The translations under genes and the position numbers were made by a program. A stretch of DNA of 64,000 nucleotides from Pacificibacter maritimus (GTDB taxonomy: Bacteria > Pseudomonadota > Alphaproteobacteria > Rhodobacterales > Rhodobacteraceae), in assembly GCF_003814915.1 (NCBI RefSeq), contig NZ_RKQK01000002.1:125184-189183 (forward strand), given 5' to 3'. The notes under the pieces are model-generated. The model was not told the DNA's origin. It searched no databases and saw only the letters and a program-made list of their open reading frames with translations. Shown in pieces: positions 47,330 through 57,199 of the stretch (position 1 is its first letter; every line of letters begins with the position of its first letter).

Positions 47330-48729
47330 AGTTTGTCTCCGATCAAAAACTCAGCCGCGCGGTCAAGACGGATATGAGGTGGGCCTTCGCCTGGTTTTAG
47401 GGTCAGGCGTGCAGGTTCAAAGCGCATGATTTCATAATCACCGTCCAGCCAATCCGTGGCCCCTTTGCGCGCAGGCGTCAAAATGTGCGCGGGATCTTGA
47501 GGCAATTCACCGGGATAAAATGCAGCTTGTTTTCCATCGCTTGTGCGGCCCCGAACACAGTCAAGGGGATCACCATTGTGATCAATTGTTTCTTCAACTG
47601 TTGCGCGTAAGGCGGCGATGGACATTGCCATTGTACCTGCGCCAGCAAAATCTGCGCGGTCTTTCGCATCTCGCACCAAGGCTTCCATGATGGCGGTCAA
47701 ACGTGGGTGCTGGCTGTGGTGAATATGGTCGGCCTTGCTGGCAGCAAACAGCACGCGGTCAATACGGCGTTGCCCCAAAAGGGCAAGCAGCCGCCCCACA
47801 CGACCTGGACGAAAAGCACTCAGAATATCGCTAAGGGTATGGCGCAGATCTTCAACCGCTTTTGGCCCTGCATGGATGGCACCTAGTGCATCAACCAACA
47901 CAACTTGGCGATCTAATTTGGCGAAGTGATCGCGGAAAAAGGGCTTTACCACTTCGCGTTTATAGGCCTCATAGCGACGTTCGAATTCGCGTGCCAGCGT
48001 GCCCCGTTTATTCGCGTTAGAACCGAGTGGCGCAAAAGTCAAAACAGGCGAGCCCTCTAGATCGCCAGGCAAAAGAAACCGACCCGGAGAGCAATCTGAA
48101 TATCCCGCCTCGCGCGCGGACTTCAGATATGAGGTAAAGCTTTGCGCAAGGGATTTAGCGGCCTGTTCATCGTGCTTTTCATCTGCGTTTATACTATTTA
48201 ATGCGGTCAGAAATTCAGCCCCTTGGTCACGATTCTGCGCCGCTTTGATCGCGGCTTGTGACCATTCGCTGTATGATTTTTCCAACAACCCAAGGTCTAG
48301 CAGCCATTCTCCTGGATAATCCAAGATATCTAAGTGCACGGTGCGCGGACCTGAAAAGACCCCCAAGATACCTGTCGGCTGCACCTTAAATGACAAGCGT
48401 AGTTCGGACACGGTGCGCGTGCTGTCAGGCCAATGAGGATCAGGCGCAGTCAGCGCCGCAAGATGCGTTTCATAGTCGAAACGCGGTACAGTATCATCGG
48501 GCTGTGGCTGCAAATATGCGGCAGTGATAGAGGCGCTCGCGCCAAGTTGAGGCATGCGGCCACGGTCCAAAAGATTGGCAACAAGCGATGTGATAAACAC
48601 GGTTTTCCCCGCCCGCGATAGGCCTGTTATCCCCACGCGGATCACGGGTTCGAACAGCGCCTCATTGACACCATCTTGCACAGTTTCAACACCGCGCACG
48701 ATACGGTCAGCAATATCACCTATGATCAA
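47326..48729 (-). CDS. YcjX-like P-loop GTPase (DUF463)
   Basis: This protein of about 467 residues belongs to the YcjX (DUF463) family. The P-loop GLSRAGKTVF lies near residue 33-42 of the trimmed protein, and LDYPGEWLLD near 150 looks like a switch region. The frame opens at an ATG at 48804, but those 25 extra residues are rich in cysteine and atypical, with no ribosome site. A TTG at 48729 lies behind aggggcagggg and gives a family-like start, so I use it. It is coupled to the YcjF gene. Confidence 0.88.
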   Translation of the reverse strand: MIIGDIADRIVRGVETVQDGVNEALFEPVIRVGITGLSRAGKTVFITSLVANLLDRGRMPQLGASASITAAYLQPQPDDTVPRFDYETHLAALTAPDPHWPDSTRTVSELRLSFKVQPTGILGVFSGPRTVHLDILDYPGEWLLDLGLLEKSYSEWSQAAIKAAQNRDQGAEFLTALNSINADEKHDEQAAKSLAQSFTSYLKSAREAGYSDCSPGRFLLPGDLEGSPVLTFAPLGSNANKRGTLAREFERRYEAYKREVVKPFFRDHFAKLDRQVVLVDALGAIHAGPKAVEDLRHTLSDILSAFRPGRVGRLLALLGQRRIDRVLFAASKADHIHHSQHPRLTAIMEALVRDAKDRADFAGAGTMAMSIAALRATVEETIDHNGDPLDCVRGRTSDGKQAAFYPGELPQDPAHILTPARKGATDWLDGDYEIMRFEPARLTLKPGEGPPHIRLDRAAEFLIGDKL

Positions 48730-48861
48730 ACCCCTGCCCCTTTGCGTTTTGATATATTTGTAAGGGAAACATAAGCAGCGCCAACAGGATTTAAAAGGTG
48801 CCATTGGCTTTGACGCTTTGAAACACTAGACGCGGCGCATGACTTTGGGTACATCGCGGAC

Positions 48862-49632
48862 ATGCCTAGATTTGCTTTACTCATAGAATATAACGGTGCG
48901 CCTTTTTCGGGATGGCAGCGCCAAAAGGACCACCCTTCTGTGCAGCAATGCGTCGAAGAAGCCTTGCGCAAGATTGATCCCGATTGCCCCACGATTGGCG
49001 CAGCTGGGCGCACGGATGCAGGTGTGCATGCCAAAGGCCAAGTGGCCCATTGCGATTTGAAACGCGATTGGGAACCTTTTCGCCTGATGGAGGCGGTGAA
49101 TTTTCACCTGAAACCAAATCCGATTGCGATTTTGGATGCAGTGCCCATGCCCGATGATTGGCACGCACGCTATGCTGCCTATGAGCGGCGCTACACCTTT
49201 CATTTGATCGCAAGACGTGCCCCTGCGGCCCATGCGGCTGGGCTTGCATGGCAAGTACGTGGCCCTTTGGATCTGGCGGCAATGCAAGAGGGTGCCAAGC
49301 GTTTGCTGGGCACGCATGATTTTACCACTTTTCGCTCGACCATGTGCCAAGCGCAAAGCCCTGTGAAAACCATGGATGAGATCACCATCGAAGAACATGA
49401 TTATTCTTACGGCAAGGAATTTCGCTTTCACCTGCGGGCGCGGTCATTTTTGCACAATCAAGTGCGGTCCATTGTGGGATCGCTTGAACGTGTTGGCGGA
49501 GGTCATTGGGCGCCTGAAAAAATCACCGAAGTGCTGGAGGCCCGTGACCGCAACGCCTGTGGCCCCGTCACCCCGCCTGACGGTCTATTTATGACGGGCG
49601 TAGGATATAAAGAAAAACCGTTTGGATTTTAA
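48862..49632 (+). CDS. truA: tRNA pseudouridine synthase TruA
   Basis: This 256-residue enzyme makes pseudouridine 38-40 in tRNA anticodon arms. It starts [19 protein letters not shown], has the catalytic Asp52 in GRTDAGVHA, and ends with [21 protein letters not shown]. The ribosome site is weak. It is divergent from the YcjX gene. Confidence 0.95.
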   Translation: MPRFALLIEYNGAPFSGWQRQKDHPSVQQCVEEALRKIDPDCPTIGAAGRTDAGVHAKGQVAHCDLKRDWEPFRLMEAVNFHLKPNPIAILDAVPMPDDWHARYAAYERRYTFHLIARRAPAAHAAGLAWQVRGPLDLAAMQEGAKRLLGTHDFTTFRSTMCQAQSPVKTMDEITIEEHDYSYGKEFRFHLRARSFLHNQVRSIVGSLERVGGGHWAPEKITEVLEARDRNACGPVTPPDGLFMTGVGYKEKPFGF

Positions 49633-49734
49633 GTATTCGATGCAATATGCCGCCAACATGCCAAGGCCTTGCCCTGTTTGAAACACATTTTGTCGCCAAA
49701 TTCAGGGCACATCAAACGAACAAAGCAGGCGCAT

Positions 49735-49884
49735 ATGCAGTTTTCATCGATCACATTTGACCAGTTGGCCATGTCAGTCATGACCGTCATCGCTATTCGT
49801 GAAATCATGATTGTCGTGCTGCCAGATCATATTGCGGGACCAAACGGTTGGTTCATTGACACGACCGCTGGCGAAAACAGCTAA
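49735..49884 (+). CDS. Doubtful small ORF, 49 residues
   Basis: This 49-residue frame begins MQFSSITFDQLAM and holds one hydrophobic stretch (about 14-32). A gcagg site precedes it and a strong hairpin follows 21 bases past its stop. I recognise no homologue, so it is only a candidate small membrane protein. Confidence 0.35.
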   Translation: MQFSSITFDQLAMSVMTVIAIREIMIVVLPDHIAGPNGWFIDTTAGENS

Positions 49885-49904
49885 ACCCGAAAGGCGTATT
49901 GACC

Positions 49905-49937
49905 AAAAAAGGGCGTGGCCGAAGCCAAGCCCTTTTC
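49905..49937. terminator. Terminator at the end of the iol operon
   Basis: An 8-bp outer stem (49907-49914 with 49929-49936) is continued by four inner pairs around CCGAA-type loop bases. It has T-runs on both sides, so it works for the minus-strand iol operon and could work on the plus strand too. Confidence 0.88.
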
Positions 49938-49956
49938 CGGGAGGTTCCTTTGTAAC

Positions 49957-50736
49957 TTAGAGCGTGAAGGCTGCCACAAAAGCATCTACAGCTGCGTCAC
50001 TATCGCCTTTTGCATTGGCTTCCATACCAACAGGACCATCGTACCCCATCGCCTTCAAACCTGCCGCAATACCAGCATAGTTAATCTCGCCTGTGCCCGG
50101 TTCGCAGCGACCTGGATTGTCGGCGACTTGGACTTCACCGATCCAAGGCAAACATTTTTCGCACCAACGCAGTAGGTCGCCTTCACCGATTTGGGTATGA
50201 TACAGGTCCAGATTGATTTTAAGCTGAGGCCGATCAATCGCGCTGACCAAAGCCAAGACATCTTCGGTAGACCCAAAGGGACACCCTGGGTGATCAAGTA
50301 GATTGAGGTTCTCAAGTGTGAACACGACGCCTTCTTCTTCGGCCATGTCACAAATACGGTTCAAAGTGTCGCGCGCTTTGAGCCACATTTTGCCATCAAC
50401 GACATCGTGCTGCCAAATCGGTATACCGCCATCCCCAAGGCCTGTGCCGTGCAGGTTCAAACGGTCAACGCCCAAGCGCTTGCCCACTTGCGCGGTTTTA
50501 CGAGCCGAAGCCAGCAACATGTCTGCGCCTTCATCATCCGCCAAACGCCCCTCAAGATAGCCGTTCATGATCGTGTAATTTGCGCCGACCGCTTCAAGTT
50601 TGGCAAGATCGTGATCGGGGTAGTTCCAAAGACCAACGCCCAACCCGCGCTCAGTCAAACGTGCTGCGCGCCAGTCGATGGGGTGATCGGGCCAAAGCAT
50701 TTCAGCGCAAACGGCTAACGGAAAAGAATGTGTCAC
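49957..50736 (-). CDS. TIM-barrel isomerase, hydroxypyruvate-isomerase-like
   Basis: This 259-residue protein has the xylose-isomerase-like TIM-barrel fold, with metal-ligand patterns in FTLENLN, LKINLDLYHTQIGEGDL, EVQVADNPGRCEPGTGEINY and the final GPVGMEAN. It resembles hydroxypyruvate isomerase (Hyi) and the inositol-pathway IolI/IolH class. Its place at the end of the iol operon suggests an isomerase or epimerase acting on an inositol intermediate, perhaps 2-keto-inositol. The exact reaction is inferred. Confidence 0.85.
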   Translation of the reverse strand: MTHSFPLAVCAEMLWPDHPIDWRAARLTERGLGVGLWNYPDHDLAKLEAVGANYTIMNGYLEGRLADDEGADMLLASARKTAQVGKRLGVDRLNLHGTGLGDGGIPIWQHDVVDGKMWLKARDTLNRICDMAEEEGVVFTLENLNLLDHPGCPFGSTEDVLALVSAIDRPQLKINLDLYHTQIGEGDLLRWCEKCLPWIGEVQVADNPGRCEPGTGEINYAGIAAGLKAMGYDGPVGMEANAKGDSDAAVDAFVAAFTL

Positions 50737-50765
50737 AGTTTCTCTTTCAATCAGGGCTTAGCCCT

Positions 50766-51563
50766 TTATTTCATCAGGTGTTCAACATTCGGCGCAGGGA
50801 CAAATCGCCAAGCGCGGCGCGGGCCAGCCATTACATTTAGGTAATACATTTCAAAGCCGTAAGGCGCGCCACATGGGTGGTGGCCCTTGGGTACGCAGAC
50901 CACATCACCGTCATGCACAGCCATGGTTTCATCAAGTTGCAAATCATCAGTGTAGACGCGCTGCACGCCGAAACCATCCGCAGGATTAAGACGGTGGTAA
51001 TAGGTCTCTTCGAGATATGTGATACGTGGAAAGTCATCTTCGTCGTGTCGGTGACTTGGGTAAGACGACCAATTGCCAGAAGGTGTAAAGACTTCGGTCA
51101 CCAAAAGACTGTCGCAGTAATCTTCGTTTTCCATCGCGATATTGTTGATAAAGCGCGTGTTTGCACCTTCACCGCGTTGGGTCAGGCTGATGCCATCGGG
51201 ACCGATTTTGCGCGCTTCATGACCGCCAATGCCGGGCGCTTTACAGACCGCGATGGTGCAATCCGTGGTCGCAGTCGCGGCCCAATCTTGCCCGTTTGGT
51301 ACGTACAAACAATGGGGCGGTGTTTTTTCAAAAACGTTCATACGGTCGCCCAGTTCGCCCCAGTCTTTGCCTGCTGCGGTCACGGTTGCTTTGCCTTCGA
51401 CCATAACAAGAATGACTTCGTTTGAGCCTGTAATATCAGAGACATCATCGCCCGCACGCAGCTTGTGCAGATCAAATCCCACATAGCGCCAGCCTGCGCT
51501 TTCAGGCGTGATTTGATGCACTTTGCCGTGGGTGCCAAAGGGGCGTTTGAGGAGATCAGCCAT
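50766..51563 (-). CDS. iolB: 5-deoxy-glucuronate isomerase IolB
   Basis: This 265-residue cupin-type enzyme converts 5-deoxy-glucuronate to 5-dehydro-2-deoxy-gluconate. SSYPSHRHDEDDFPR near residue 170 carries the metal-binding His and Glu residues, and VPKGHHPCGAPYG near the end completes the cupin. It lies between iolE and the isomerase gene. Confidence 0.94.
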   Translation of the reverse strand: MADLLKRPFGTHGKVHQITPESAGWRYVGFDLHKLRAGDDVSDITGSNEVILVMVEGKATVTAAGKDWGELGDRMNVFEKTPPHCLYVPNGQDWAATATTDCTIAVCKAPGIGGHEARKIGPDGISLTQRGEGANTRFINNIAMENEDYCDSLLVTEVFTPSGNWSSYPSHRHDEDDFPRITYLEETYYHRLNPADGFGVQRVYTDDLQLDETMAVHDGDVVCVPKGHHPCGAPYGFEMYYLNVMAGPRRAWRFVPAPNVEHLMK

Positions 51564-51573
51564 GAGGAATTCC

Positions 51574-52479
51574 TTAAATAAGTCCGGTTTGAGCAGCGAG
51601 GCGTTTCAGCGTTGCCAATCCAAGAGTTTGGTACAAAAGCGGATTGCGCAGATCAGGGTCTTGTTCGGCTTCAATCACGATCCAACCCTCATATCCTGTG
51701 TCTTTAAGGATTTGCAAAAGCGGTTCAAAATCAACCCCGCCCTCTTGATCGCCTGGAACCGTAAAGACAGAGCCGCGCACGCCGTCCATGAATGACCAGC
51801 CTTCCGATTCAACCTGTGTGCGCACTGCTGGGCGCACATTTTTCGCGTGGAAATGTGCAACACGATCCGCATGTTTTGTTAAGACTGCCACCGGATCACC
51901 GCCACCGAAGTAACAATGGCCTGCATCGAACAACAATTTGGTCGCGCCGCCTGCCGCCAAAGTTTCAGCCATAAAGGCATCGATATCCTCAGGGCTTTGC
52001 ACAACGGTGCCCATGTGATGATGATAGACCAAAGCAATCCCTTGATCCGCGCAATATTGCGCGATGGCTTCAACGCGAGTTGCGAAGTCTTTCATCCCTG
52101 CGGCATCCAAGACAGGGCGTTCTGACAGAGGTTTGTCATCGCCTTGAATGGTATTTGATGTCTCACAAGCAATGCAGACCTTGCAGCCATTGTGTTTGAG
52201 CTTGTCCAAATGCGGCTGGATCGCGAGTTTTTCATCGTCCAAGGAATTGGTCAAAACATTCAAAGAATGCCAGCCCGAGATGAATTTCATCCCGTAGTCA
52301 CCCAACAATGATTTCAAAGCCTCTGGATCATCTTGTGGCCAGCGATGACCATTTTCGATGCCGTCAAAGCCGATCTGACGACCTGCTTCATCAAGGATAC
52401 GCTCAGTTGGGATATCTTTGCCTAAGGATTGGTCGTCATCATTCGCCCAAGCGATCGGGTTTGTTCCAAATTGGATCAT
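51574..52479 (-). CDS. iolE: Myo-inosose-2 dehydratase IolE
   Basis: This 301-residue xylose-isomerase-like TIM-barrel enzyme removes water from scyllo-inosose (2-keto-myo-inositol). It starts with MIQFGTNPIAWANDDD, typical of IolE, and VYHHHMGTVVQSPEDID and LFDAGHCYFGGGDP hold metal ligands. A ggag ribosome site precedes the ATG. It follows iolD by 18 bases. Confidence 0.95.
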   Translation of the reverse strand: MIQFGTNPIAWANDDDQSLGKDIPTERILDEAGRQIGFDGIENGHRWPQDDPEALKSLLGDYGMKFISGWHSLNVLTNSLDDEKLAIQPHLDKLKHNGCKVCIACETSNTIQGDDKPLSERPVLDAAGMKDFATRVEAIAQYCADQGIALVYHHHMGTVVQSPEDIDAFMAETLAAGGATKLLFDAGHCYFGGGDPVAVLTKHADRVAHFHAKNVRPAVRTQVESEGWSFMDGVRGSVFTVPGDQEGGVDFEPLLQILKDTGYEGWIVIEAEQDPDLRNPLLYQTLGLATLKRLAAQTGLI

Positions 52480-52497
52480 AGTTTGTCTCCGCTGCGC

Positions 52498-54354
52498 CTA
52501 GTTTAGGCGGGCTTGGCCTGTTATATTTTTGATATATTGCGTGTAGTAATCGCGTTGCGTTGCGCTGTCCGATACCTCTGGTACGGCCACATCCCAAAAG
52601 GCGCCATGGTCGCCAGCGGTTGTGCTAAGTCCCGTACCTGGGAATTCTTTTGCAGTGGTTTCAATCACGATAACTGTTGGAATATTGCGGCTGCCTGCCG
52701 CTTTGATTTCGGCCTCAAGCTGGTCTGTGTCAGCCGCTTTAACTGCATGTGCCCCCATCGCTGCGGCATGTGCCACATAGTCGATCTGCGGTTGATCTTC
52801 GATGTTGCAATCCACGTACATGTTGTTGAAGGGCGCGCCACCGACCCCCAATGATTGCAAGCGGTTGATACAGCCGTAGCCAGCGTTGTCCGTCAGAACA
52901 ACAGTGAAAGGAATGCGGCGCATCACGGCTGTCGCCAATTCGGAATTGGCCATCATGTATGACCCATCACCGACAAAACAAATCACTTCGCGCTCAGGCT
53001 GAGCAAGTTTTAGCCCCATGGCGCCTGCGATTTCGTAGCCCATGCAAGAAAACCCATATTCCATATGGTAGCCGCCTTGCGCAGGTTGCCACAAAAGTTT
53101 GAGCGCTCCAGGCATTGTGCCAGCAGCACACATGGCAATCGCGGTATCCGAAACAGCGCGCTGGACAGCTCCGATAACCTGACCGTCATTTGGCACAGCA
53201 GTCTGATCATCGGGGCGTGCGCAATAGGCATCGACCGCGCGCAACCAATCCGCACGCGCCGCGGCATCAACCACATCCGCTTTGTAGGGCCCGATCGCTT
53301 CAGAGAGACCTTCAAGTGCGACTTTTGCATCAGCAACAAGGCTGACAGCCGCGTGCTTGGCCGCATCATAGCCGTGAACATTGATCGATATCAATTTGGC
53401 ATCCGCATCAAACAAGGTGCGTGAAGCTGTTGTGAAATCTTGCAAACGTGTACCCACACCAATCACCAAATCAGCCGCTGAGGTCGCCGCATTTGCAGCG
53501 GCAGAGCCATCAACGCCAGAGGCACCGAGATTCATTTCATGGCTTTGCGCCAAGGCAGATTTCCCCGCTTGGGTTTCCACCACGGGAATGCCGTGTTTGG
53601 TGGCAAAATCCGCAAGGGTCTGTTCGGCTTGGGAATAAATCACGCCACCGCCAGCTAAAATCACGGGGCGTTTTGCTGCCTTGATTAGGGTTGTGACCTC
53701 ATCAAACTCACGCGCATCAGGCGCAGGGCGGCGAATATGCCAGACCCGTGGTTCAAAAAAGGACTCTGGGTAATCATAGGCTTCAGCTTGCACATCTTGG
53801 CAAAACGCCAAAGTCGCAGGGCCGCAATTGGCGGGATCTGTCATCATGCGCAAAGCACGTGGCAAAGCTGATAAAATATGTTCAGGCCGTGTGATTTGAT
53901 CGAAGTAACGAGACACGGGGCGCAAACAATCATTGGCTGAGACTGTGCCATCGTCAAAATCCTCAACCTGTTGCAACACAGGATCAGGGCGGCGATTGGC
54001 AAAGACATCGCCCGCCACGATCAACAAAGGCAAGCGATTGACATGCGCCAAAGCTGCAGCCGTCACAAGGTTCGTTGACCCCGGTCCGATAGAGGCCGTG
54101 ACAGCCTGCGCGCGGGTGCGTTTTTTGCCTTTTGCGTAAGCGATAGCGGAATGCGCCATCGTCTGTTCATTTTGCCCGCGCCAAGTGGGGAACACTTCTT
54201 TGTTGCTATGCAACGCATCCCCAAGCCCTGCGACATTTCCGTGACCAAAAATGGCCCACATGCCTTCGATATAGCGCTCACCGCTTTCGGTCAGTTGAAC
54301 CGAAAGCCATTTCACCATGGCCTGTGCGGCCGTCAGACGAATTGTTTTGCTCAT
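52498..54354 (-). CDS. iolD: Trihydroxycyclohexane-dione hydrolase IolD
   Basis: This 618-residue thiamine-diphosphate enzyme opens the ring of 3D-(3,5/4)-trihydroxycyclohexane-1,2-dione to 5-deoxy-glucuronate. It has the three ThDP-enzyme domains; the cofactor motif GDGSYMMANSELATA lies near residue 480. The N-terminal TAAQAMVKWLSVQ is typical of the family. It lies between iolC and iolE. Confidence 0.95.
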   Translation of the reverse strand: MSKTIRLTAAQAMVKWLSVQLTESGERYIEGMWAIFGHGNVAGLGDALHSNKEVFPTWRGQNEQTMAHSAIAYAKGKKRTRAQAVTASIGPGSTNLVTAAALAHVNRLPLLIVAGDVFANRRPDPVLQQVEDFDDGTVSANDCLRPVSRYFDQITRPEHILSALPRALRMMTDPANCGPATLAFCQDVQAEAYDYPESFFEPRVWHIRRPAPDAREFDEVTTLIKAAKRPVILAGGGVIYSQAEQTLADFATKHGIPVVETQAGKSALAQSHEMNLGASGVDGSAAANAATSAADLVIGVGTRLQDFTTASRTLFDADAKLISINVHGYDAAKHAAVSLVADAKVALEGLSEAIGPYKADVVDAAARADWLRAVDAYCARPDDQTAVPNDGQVIGAVQRAVSDTAIAMCAAGTMPGALKLLWQPAQGGYHMEYGFSCMGYEIAGAMGLKLAQPEREVICFVGDGSYMMANSELATAVMRRIPFTVVLTDNAGYGCINRLQSLGVGGAPFNNMYVDCNIEDQPQIDYVAHAAAMGAHAVKAADTDQLEAEIKAAGSRNIPTVIVIETTAKEFPGTGLSTTAGDHGAFWDVAVPEVSDSATQRDYYTQYIKNITGQARLN

Positions 54355-54364
54355 GTGACTTTCC

Positions 54365-56305
54365 TCACTCAGCGTTCAGGCGAGCGTTTTCGCGCGCAGT
54401 ATCCCAGATCTTACACAGTTTCGCGAAGCGTTCAGACATTTGTTCGACTGCAGCGCCATCTTCCATGGAACCTGACAACCAAGCCCGCGCAGCATCGCCA
54501 AAGATTGTACGACCGACAGCAAAGCCTTTGACCAGCGGGTATTTTGCCGCCACTTCAAAGCTTGCAGCCAATTCGGCCTCAGGCGCATCTAGGCCCAAAA
54601 CCACGATTCCACGGGTGTGCAGATCATAATCTTCGATTGCATTTACAGCATTCTGCCATGCTGTATCTGTCGCCATTGGCTCTAGCTTCCACCAGTCAGG
54701 GTAGACGCCCGCCTCATAGAATTGGCGGATCAAAGTTGCTGTGGTTGTGTCATCGGTTGGCGCCACTTTCGATGGAATGACCTCCAGCAAGAATTCCAGA
54801 TTATTGCGGCGCGCTGCTGTGAACAGACGCTTAACACGCTTTTCTTGCAAAGCGCGCGTTTCGGCATCGTCATCAGGGTGACAGAAAACCAAAAGCTTGA
54901 CCACATTTTCGCGGGCCCACTCATTAAATTGACCAAAATCGATACCCAATTCAGGTTCAAATTCAATCGGGCGTGAGCCAGGCAATTCGGTCGGGCGACC
55001 GATCCAAAGGCCTGTGCCAGAAGCCGCATGCAAAGCCTTACGGCCAATGCGGTTGTCACATAGAATGCCATAACCACTGTCACCGCCTTGCACATCCAAA
55101 GCTGCCTTTAAGCACAATTCTTTGAAGGCCCCTGCTTTTTCCAGTGTATACCCATTCATTTCTTCGAGCTGAAGACGGTGATCAAAGGCAAAGGTTTTGA
55201 CCGATGACCAATCGCCTGCATTGCGCGTGTGGCGCGTCGTGGACCAGTGGATTTGCTCAAGCGCAGGATCATTGCGCAGGTCTTTTTGCACAACGCCGCG
55301 TTCTAGGAAAAACTCTAGCTCTTCAACACTGGGGTAAGCAGGCGTGCAGCCGTGGCGCGACACAGCGAAAGCGCCGCACGCATTGGCGTATTTCAAAGCT
55401 GTCGGCCAACTCACATCATCCAAGCTGTCAGCTTCCATCCAACCTTTCAAAAGGCCCGAGAAAAATCCATCACCCGCGCCCAAAACATTGAACACTTCAA
55501 TCGGGAAACCTGGCCCTGTTTGGCCGTCATCTAAGCTGGCAGGAATATCGCCCTCAAAGGCGCTGGCACCTTCGGCGCCGCGTTTGCACACCAAAGTCGC
55601 AGGCGATTTTGATCGCACCATGCGCAGGGCTTCCAATGTATCGGTGGAGCCGCCTGCGATGTGGAACTCTTCTTCTGTGCCGACGATCAAATCAAAGTAG
55701 TGCAGCGTTGCCAAAAGCTTATCTGTGACAGCTTGGCTTTCAACAAAGCGGCTTTCACCATCGCCGTGGCCAGCAACGCCCCAAAGATTCGGGCGGTAAT
55801 CAATATCAAGCGCCGTGCGGATGCCGTTTTCACGCGCAATCTTCAATGCCTTGATCGCCGCCGCAGCCGTTCTTGGGTTCGACAAATGCGTACCTGTCAC
55901 CACCAAAGCGCGCGTGCGTTTGATAAAATCAGGGTCAATATCGTCTTCGCAAAGCGCCATGTCAGCACAGTCTTCACGGTAGAAAATCAAAGGGAACTGG
56001 TCTTCGTCACGGATGCCCAAGATCACCAGAGCAGTGAGGCGATCAGGATCGGTGACGACCCCATCGGTACACACGCCTTCACGCGCGAGTTGTTCCAAAA
56101 TAAAACGTCCCATGTGTTCATCGCCAACACGGGAAATCAAAGCGGTTTTCAACCCCAAACGCGACGTACCGCAAGCGATATTCGTGGGGGAGCCACCGAT
56201 ATATTTTTCAAAAGACCCCATGTCCTCTAAACGACCGCCAATCTGCGCTCCGTATAAATCAACGCCTGAGCGTCCGAGTGTGATTACGTCAATGTCAGTC
56301 GTCAT
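54365..56305 (-). CDS. iolC: Bifunctional IolC kinase-aldolase
   Basis: This 646-residue fusion has an N-terminal PfkB sugar kinase (about 1-320) and a C-terminal DUF2090 domain (about 335-640). The kinase has GGSPTNIACGTSRLGLK near residue 33 and the ATP-site GAGDGFFSGLL near 275. It phosphorylates 5-dehydro-2-deoxygluconate, and the second domain is thought to be the aldolase that cleaves the product to DHAP and malonate semialdehyde, replacing separate IolJ. The aldolase role comes from family knowledge, not from residues I can verify. Confidence 0.93.
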   Translation of the reverse strand: MTTDIDVITLGRSGVDLYGAQIGGRLEDMGSFEKYIGGSPTNIACGTSRLGLKTALISRVGDEHMGRFILEQLAREGVCTDGVVTDPDRLTALVILGIRDEDQFPLIFYREDCADMALCEDDIDPDFIKRTRALVVTGTHLSNPRTAAAAIKALKIARENGIRTALDIDYRPNLWGVAGHGDGESRFVESQAVTDKLLATLHYFDLIVGTEEEFHIAGGSTDTLEALRMVRSKSPATLVCKRGAEGASAFEGDIPASLDDGQTGPGFPIEVFNVLGAGDGFFSGLLKGWMEADSLDDVSWPTALKYANACGAFAVSRHGCTPAYPSVEELEFFLERGVVQKDLRNDPALEQIHWSTTRHTRNAGDWSSVKTFAFDHRLQLEEMNGYTLEKAGAFKELCLKAALDVQGGDSGYGILCDNRIGRKALHAASGTGLWIGRPTELPGSRPIEFEPELGIDFGQFNEWARENVVKLLVFCHPDDDAETRALQEKRVKRLFTAARRNNLEFLLEVIPSKVAPTDDTTTATLIRQFYEAGVYPDWWKLEPMATDTAWQNAVNAIEDYDLHTRGIVVLGLDAPEAELAASFEVAAKYPLVKGFAVGRTIFGDAARAWLSGSMEDGAAVEQMSERFAKLCKIWDTARENARLNAE

Positions 56306-56379
56306 AGGTCACCTAAGTCTCAAATTTGGCGTCCGTGCCCAAAGGCACGGAGCAATCATAGTTTAAATGGAGTCGGTCT

Positions 56380-57198
56380 TTAAATCGTGCCGCCAAGCGA
56401 GCCTTCAAGCTCAGCCATCTCTTGGCCACCCGCCATCAGTTCTTGCAACTCTTCTGGCGAAATTTCTCCGCGCGAAGCTGTGCCGAGCGTTTTACCACGG
56501 TTGAGCACTGTAAAGCGGTCGCCCACAGCCAAAGCGTGACGCACGTTGTGACTAATGAAAACAACCCCAACGCCTTGCTTGCGTACACGGTCGATCGTGG
56601 CCAAAACATTTGAAGTTTGACGTACACCTAAAGCCGATGTCGGTTCATCCAAGATCAGCACTTTCGCGCCAAAGTGGACAGCCCGTGCGATGGCTACTGT
56701 TTGGCGTTCACCGCCCGACAAAGTGCCCACAGCCTGATCAGGCCCGCGTAGATTGATGCCCATATCACGCATGCTAGACACCGTGATTTCATTGGCTGTC
56801 TTCACATCGAACCGCTTCAAAGGACCACGTCCAATCGTCGGTTCGCGCCCCATAAAGAAGTTACGGGTAACAGACATCAAAGGGATCATCGCTAGGTCTT
56901 GGAACACAGTCGCAATGCCTGCCTCCATCGCGTCACGCGGTGTGCTGAAATTCATCGGCTTACCGTGGAACAAGATTTGACCTTTGGTGGGTTTATGAAC
57001 CCCAGACATCGTTTTGATGAATGTCGATTTACCTGCGCCGTTATCGCCTAAAAGACAGTGGCATTCACCGGGGCGCACATCAAAGCTGACGCCTGCCAGA
57101 GCGATAATATTGCCAAAGTGTTTTTCGATATCTTTCATCTGAACGATAGGTTCGGATGAGCCAGCGTCACCGTGATGGAATGTTGTATCAACAGTCAT
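56380..57198 (-). CDS. Sugar ABC transporter ATP-binding protein
   Basis: This 272-residue single-domain ATPase of the CUT2 type has Walker [10 protein letters not shown] near residue 53, signature LSGGERQ near 159 and Walker [13 protein letters not shown] near 180. The usual CUT2 ATPase has two such domains; the short form is known from FrcA and IatA relatives. Context makes it the ATPase for inositol uptake. It lies two bases after the permease start region and 74 bases before iolC. Confidence 0.93.
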   Translation of the reverse strand: MTVDTTFHHGDAGSSEPIVQMKDIEKHFGNIIALAGVSFDVRPGECHCLLGDNGAGKSTFIKTMSGVHKPTKGQILFHGKPMNFSTPRDAMEAGIATVFQDLAMIPLMSVTRNFFMGREPTIGRGPLKRFDVKTANEITVSSMRDMGINLRGPDQAVGTLSGGERQTVAIARAVHFGAKVLILDEPTSALGVRQTSNVLATIDRVRKQGVGVVFISHNVRHALAVGDRFTVLNRGKTLGTASRGEISPEELQELMAGGQEMAELEGSLGGTI

Positions 57199-57199
57199 T

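Noticed and set aside
55661-56230. 189-codon plus-strand frame inside iolC
   Set aside because: It is antisense to the kinase domain, with no ribosome site or motif.
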